Shown: piece by piece, positions 59,596 through 64,000 of the stretch
How the letters are laid out: every line of letters starts with the position of its first letter
Numbering within the stretch: position 1 is the stretch's first letter
Assembly: GCA_944990035.1 (NCBI GenBank)
Contig: CALYLX010000139.1
Location: 310,001 to 374,000 of the forward strand
Reading direction: 5' to 3'
DNA: 64,000 nucleotides
From: Clitopilus passeckerianus
Lineage: Eukaryota; Basidiomycota; Agaricomycetes; Agaricales; Entolomataceae
Notes under the pieces: generated by a model
The model's input: only the letters and a program-made list of their open reading frames with translations
What the model was told of the DNA's origin: nothing
Databases searched by the model: none
Made by a program: the position numbers and the translations under genes

Positions 59596-61275
59596 ATGGG
59601 TTGGTTTCAATGTCTCTGCCCCTGCCTCAGCGATGTCGAAGCTTCGCCGACAACAGCTGCAAGCAGTAGCCTGGCTGAAAAGGTCGGCATTATATCTTCT
59701 CCTGTCCCGAGCCCAAACCAGCTCCCACACTCTGCACTGGCCACAGCTCAGAGAGGAGACGCACCTGCCATTGAGTCGGTCACGACGAATGATGATAACC
59801 CTCCTGGTGAAATGACTCAGACTAGTGTTACACCACCGCCGCCTCCTCCTCAACCGATATCTCCGAGCAAATCATCCAGGTCCACGACCAGTCGAAGGCG
59901 AAAGCCACCGCCCCAAGACGTGTCTACACCTAGGAGGGTCGCAAATGGCACCAGTCACGACATGGAAAGGTGAGACTAGCGTGTATCCGGTTGTCGACGG
60001 TGATACTGATGACGCTACTCTCAGCGTTAACAGGGTTGGGGGAAATTTACGGACCGGGAATCCTGATCAACCTCCTCGCGAGAACCCACTGCAGCCACAG
60101 ACTGCGAACGCTGAACGTCAAGGCGCGGGCTTCACCTCAAACGAATACACTATTCGAGGTATGCTACACCAATATTCCGTTCCCTATTCTACTGACTGGA
60201 TTTTTGGTGGGCTCTAGCGAAGTCGAAACTTGAGATCACAGGCAGCGCAGACAATAGTTTGAGGAATTCTAAATCCCTCTCCTCTTTTACTGGCCGGAGG
60301 CACACGGGATCTGGTGGCCACCCAGATACTCGTTCGGGAGGAGGGGTTGTTTTTGCTCGCTGCGAGTCTCCATCCCCTGTTCAACTTGAGCCTCAAGACG
60401 CCAAGGTCACCAGTCAGCCTCGGAAGCGCAGTACCAAGGAGTCTACTACTAGCAAGCGCCTCCTGTTTCTGTATGTGAATGGTACCTCGTGAGTGTTACG
60501 TTCTGACTGTGAAGCGTAGGGTTATGGGAAAGGGTGGAGCAGGGAAAAGCACAGTACGTCAACTTGCATGCCCAATTACAAACAGCAATTAACCACGCAT
60601 TCGCAGTTTATTAATCTTATAAGCGGCTCGGACAACGACGTTGCTCTTGTCGGGAATGGCATGACTCCATGCACAACTGCTGTGGCAGGTTATGTCGTTA
60701 TGCACCGTACAACGCCCGGCCTTGAACTTATTTTTGTCGACACACCTGGGCTCAGCGAGGATATGTTGTCAGATCGTGTTCTGGCAGACGTGTCGAATTT
60801 CCTAAGGTACCTTTATCCTGGCCGAGCGTTTCCGGCAACACCGCTAACGTTGGTTTGGTATAGGTCCACCTCGTCCATTGACTTGGCTGGTGCAGAATTT
60901 GGTGCCATCTTGTGGATCGAAGATATCGGTCTCCCTCGGGCAAAACTCCTTGACCCATTCCTTGTATCGTGCCTACAAGCCCGACTACGGAATCGTGTGG
61001 TGGTGCTGGCAAGCGCAGAAGAGAAGGTGCCAAAGGAGAGGGTTGAAAAACGGGCTCGAGCGTTGTCGAAGGATTTACGTGAAGCTCGAAAGAGCGAACA
61101 CTTACCTCGAGTTTACCAGTATAACATGAACGCTGCCTCGGCATGGCAGGCGCTGGATGTTGCGAGGGCCAAGCTTCAAGGGTCTGTCGACCTAGGAACC
61201 TTCAAACAGATGGCGAAGGAGCTCACACGCAAGCTTGAGCCTTTGAAGGCGGCGGAGATCGACCACAGGCGTTGA
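59596..61275 (+). CDS. P-loop GTPase of unassigned type, tandem copy 3, with predicted lipid-anchored N-terminus
   Basis: Exons 59596..59969, 60025..60158, 60218..60470, 60520..60553, 60607..60806 and 60864..61275; 468 residues. It starts MGWFQCLCPCLSD: Gly2 and three nearby Cys fit N-myristoylation plus palmitoylation, so it probably sits on a membrane. A 240-residue disordered, Pro/Ser/Arg-rich region follows (PPPPPPQPISPSKSSR). The GTPase begins at KRLLFLVMGKGGAGKST, with G3 LELIFVDTPGLSED, FGAILWIEDIGL and VVVLASAEEK at the G4 position. Again the P-loop exon is 34 nt. This is the longest and most elaborated of the three. Confidence 0.82.
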
Positions 61276-61635
61276 TTCGGGGAATGTTACGGTGTTCGAA
61301 TCAAATCTGCGATGAAATATCATCGATTCTAATAGCAACACCCTTTTTCTTTGAAAAGGGAAGAAACATCTCTAGTGGAAGGAAACTATTTCTGTGAACC
61401 CTTCAGTTTATTGGATCAGTGTTTGTTACCTCAACACTCTTATCGTCATATTCCAGACCTCCGGAATAGCACTGCGCACGGCAATACCCAAATAATTTAT
61501 TATTCGATGACCTCATGACTTTTGTGCTTAGAAGGTATGGCTGAAAGTATGGTGAACTATCCAAAACATTGTAGAAATCTCCGAGACTGGAGTGCTGCTT
61601 CGATTTCTCGGTGGCCACTGCAGTGAAAAAAGAAC
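61276..61635. other. Intergenic stretch before the tRNA gene
   Basis: No gene seen; 3' flank of the third GTPase and about 120 bases flanking the tRNA gene. Confidence 0.5.
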
Positions 61636-61706
61636 TCGGGTACGGGGAATCGAACCCCGAGCTGCCGCGTGAGAGGCGGCAATGTTAGCCGTTACACCAT
61701 ACCCGA
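61636..61706 (-). tRNA. tRNA-Glu: tRNA-Glu (anticodon CTC)
   Basis: The minus strand reads TCGGGTATGG...TACCCGA: a 7-bp acceptor stem (TCGGGTA with TACCCGA), D arm with GTGTAACGGCTAACAT, a 5-bp anticodon stem GCCGC/GCGGC closing the loop CTCTCAC (anticodon CTC), and the T arm CGGGGTTCGATTCCCCG. No intron. It reads the GAG codon. An A-box-like TGGTGTAACGG and B-box GGTTCGATTCC provide the internal promoter. T-runs of the plus strand (A-runs here) lie just beyond the 3' end. Confidence 0.93.
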
Positions 61707-61841
61707 TTGAATGTTGGCTGAACTAAAATAATTGTACCCAGAATTTGCAAATTATCCAATCCGTAGGCGTACCTCCGTAAACCTTGATCACGATCCCAAC
61801 TATGCAATACAGCTAGACTGCACACTCCTGCAGAACAGCTA

Positions 61842-64000
61842 ATGGTACAACAAGACAAAAAGGTGCTATGGCATCCTTTACAAACTAACAAATTCGTCGT
61901 TGGGGGAGGGTCGCAAATCACGCTCTATGAATGGACGCAAGCCAGCAATAGTACGGGTATAACGCAACTCACGTCTCTGCATGATTTGCAGCATCTCAAG
62001 GTGAGTTCAACGTTCTTTGAATAGGACCATAACGCGAACTTATGTAGGAAAACGAATTATAGTGTTTTGCTTGGTCCCCCGACCCAACGGTCGACGACCT
62101 TCTCGCTGTAGGCAACTCAACAGGCAAAGTCGAACTCATCCGCCTCACCCCAACCTCGACATCTCGTAACTCCAACTTTCAAAGCCTCGGAATCTTACCT
62201 GGAGCACCCTCAGTTCCATTGAACGTCCGAAATTCGCGAGCTTGCAATGCCCTGGCCTTCAACTCCATTGAGCCTAATCTTCTGGCTGCAGGCTACGACA
62301 AGGCACGAGGGGAAGGAAGTCTGGTCATATGGGATATCAACGGAGGCATGGCCTCGCTTTCCGTGCCAGTAACTGGAACAAACGAGAGCGTGGTGGAACC
62401 ATACCAGCAGAAACCACGCGTCGCCCTAGGAGTTTCTCCAATATCATCACGAATACACCCGCTTCCAGGCCACGACCGGGACCCTTCACTCACAAAGGAC
62501 TCCCAGAAAGGCCCCTTCATCCAACAACAGCACCTTCAAGGCGACTCTGTATCATGCGTGCAATTCCTCCCCTCCTCTCCATACCTATTACTCGCAAGCA
62601 TTTCCAACCGATGGCTTCGCCTCCTCGACCTGCGTGTTCCAGGCGGCGGAGCCCTTTCCAACGCTGCAAACCCATCAGGCACGGGTGCGAACCCGAACTA
62701 CATGCCAGGCAGCCTCCCTGCAGCCAACGCCTCCGCCAAAGTACACGGAATATCCACCGACCCATTCGACGTGCATAGATTCGCGACGTTCGCCGACTCA
62801 GTTGTGACAGTCTGGGATGTCCGAAGAACGTCCTCATCCAGTTCGATACTGAGTGCTGGACCTCTGTCGTCCTCTGCTCCCCCAATTCAACTTAAATCAG
62901 TACTCGCTTTCACCTCTGCAGACGCTGCTGCAGATGGTCCGACACATATGCATCGATCTCAAGCTGGCTCTGCCAAGGGTGCCGCTCAATCCGCACCTGC
63001 ACCCAACTCATTCATCCAAATCGAGTTTTCGAGCACCAGGAGAGGATGCCTCGCAACTCTAGAACGTGACGCTGGTTATGTGCGGTTCTGGGACGTGCTT
63101 GGGAGGTCTCCGAGCTCCAGCACGGCTTCTAGCGATAGTGCAAGCAGCCGACGGGATTCTGGTGTGGGGAGCTCTGCTTCTCAGCCCGGCCAGGCACCGG
63201 GGACTGCTTCGCTCAGCAGACGAGCTTGGGCTACCCTGCCTTGGACTGGGGGTTCGACTTCTGGGGATTCTGGGCAGTCGAATTCGGGACCTTCGAGGAG
63301 GGATAGTCTGGATGTGGAGGTACCACAGACGGTGTTGGTGGATACCAGGCGGAGTATGTATACCTTCATCAGCTGTCTATCTGTACTGACTGACGTTACT
63401 CTCTGCAGCGAAATTCTTCCCTCAATCCATCACCTCCTTCACCCTCGCGCCGTCCGCCTCCTCTTCCGTATCCCTCACGACCAACATTCTCCTCCTCAAC
63501 AAAGACTCCGACCTTGAGATATACGCCGTCCACGATGCCCCCAAGAACGTCGTCTGGAGCTCAAGAGGCGAGATGAACATCGCCGCAGGCACAGGCTGTA
63601 AAATCCTCTCGCCCTCCTCCATGGGCGAAGAAGGACAAAGTCTCCAAGATCGAAGTCGCAGTCGGGTCAGAACAGAGGAATATGCAGAAGATGAGCCGGA
63701 TAACGAGTATGAGGATAGCCCGCCTACTGCTACCCCAGCTGCTGCCCCCACGACGTCGATAACGATTCACCAACCATCGCCCGTATTAGGGAGAGGTCGT
63801 GAAAGATCTAAACTTACCACGTCGACTTCCGGTCACGGAGAAACACCTGCCCACCCACCTCGGCCTAGCCAAACCTCACCCGTGTTGTTCGGGAGAGGGG
63901 ATGAAGACGGGTTCCCGGCGTTACCATCTATAACGTCTGCTGTTACTACGACACCTACCACTGCTATACCAGGCAAGAAATCCAGGCGGGCGCATACTCA
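61842..64000 (+). CDS. mio: Mio/SEA4-type WD40 protein of the SEA/GATOR complex (3' part outside window)
   Basis: Exons 61842..62000, 62063..63353 and 63409 to beyond the edge. WD-repeat blades of the family are visible in order: KVLWHPLQTNKFVVGGGS, CFAWSPDP...LLAVGNSTGKVELIRL, CNALAFNSIEPNLLAAGYDKARG with SLVIWDING, LLLASISNRWLRLLDL, then TDPFDVHRFATFADSVVTVWDVRR and a later IYAVHDAPKNVVWSSRG. This order matches MIOS/Mio/Sea4, a GATOR2 subunit that relays amino-acid state to TORC1 and ends in a RING-like domain. The tail lies outside the window. Long Ser/Pro-rich inserts (for example SPSSSTASSDSASS) sit between blades. Convergent to the tRNA gene. Confidence 0.85.

Overview
The window is nuclear DNA from a filamentous basidiomycete, most likely an Agaricomycete. 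The evidence is very dense short introns (about 45-60 bp), a DUF6533 membrane-protein pair, many F-box/LRR-like genes, an atypical G-alpha subunit, and NB-ARC/TPR proteins with a helical N-terminus. Gene models below were spliced by eye from reading-frame continuity and GT-AG (twice GC-AG) sites; no search was run. The species cannot be named from the sequence alone.

Housekeeping genes sit at both ends and in one central block. At the left edge are the C-terminal part of a Ctf4/Mcl1-type replisome protein (+, open at the left edge) and, convergent to it, a mitochondrial transcription factor B/rRNA dimethylase-like protein (-). The central block (9.7-21.1 kb) holds a single-pass membrane protein (-), an Xaa-Pro aminopeptidase with a long disordered N-terminal extension (+) and the ribosome-biogenesis GTPase NOG1 (-). 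Other conserved-looking genes are an atypical G-alpha (26.3-28.5 kb, -), a possible securin-like protein (32.8-34.3 kb, -) and a GPI-anchored-type aspartic protease (40.4-42.3 kb, -). The right end carries a tRNA-Glu(CTC) (-) and the N-terminal half of a Mio/SEA4-type WD40 protein of the TORC1-regulating SEA/GATOR complex (+, open at the right edge).

The rest is a fast-evolving accessory neighbourhood built from local duplications. It has two full-length NLR-type proteins (helical N-domain, NB-ARC-like NTPase, TPR-like tail; 6.4-9.7 kb + and 52.3-55.5 kb -). It also has two tandem Arf-like GTPases fused to an all-helical histidine-containing domain (36.8-39.8 kb), three tandem P-loop GTPases (56.1-61.3 kb), two inverted DUF6533 membrane proteins, and nine F-box-type genes or fragments. 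Among the last is a tandem duplication of about 2.2 kb that carried along a broken piece of the neighbouring gene. A helical, hairpin-containing gene resembling alpha-pore-forming proteins (3.6-5.2 kb) lies next to the first NLR. It appears to have lost its 5' end, head-to-head with an F-box fragment that lost its own.

A working hypothesis is that NLRs, orphan GTPases, a pore-former-like protein and F-box adaptors form a non-self recognition or cell-death neighbourhood like the heterokaryon-incompatibility loci of other fungi. This is an inference from gene content. The sequence directly shows only the families, the paralogy and the rearrangement scars.
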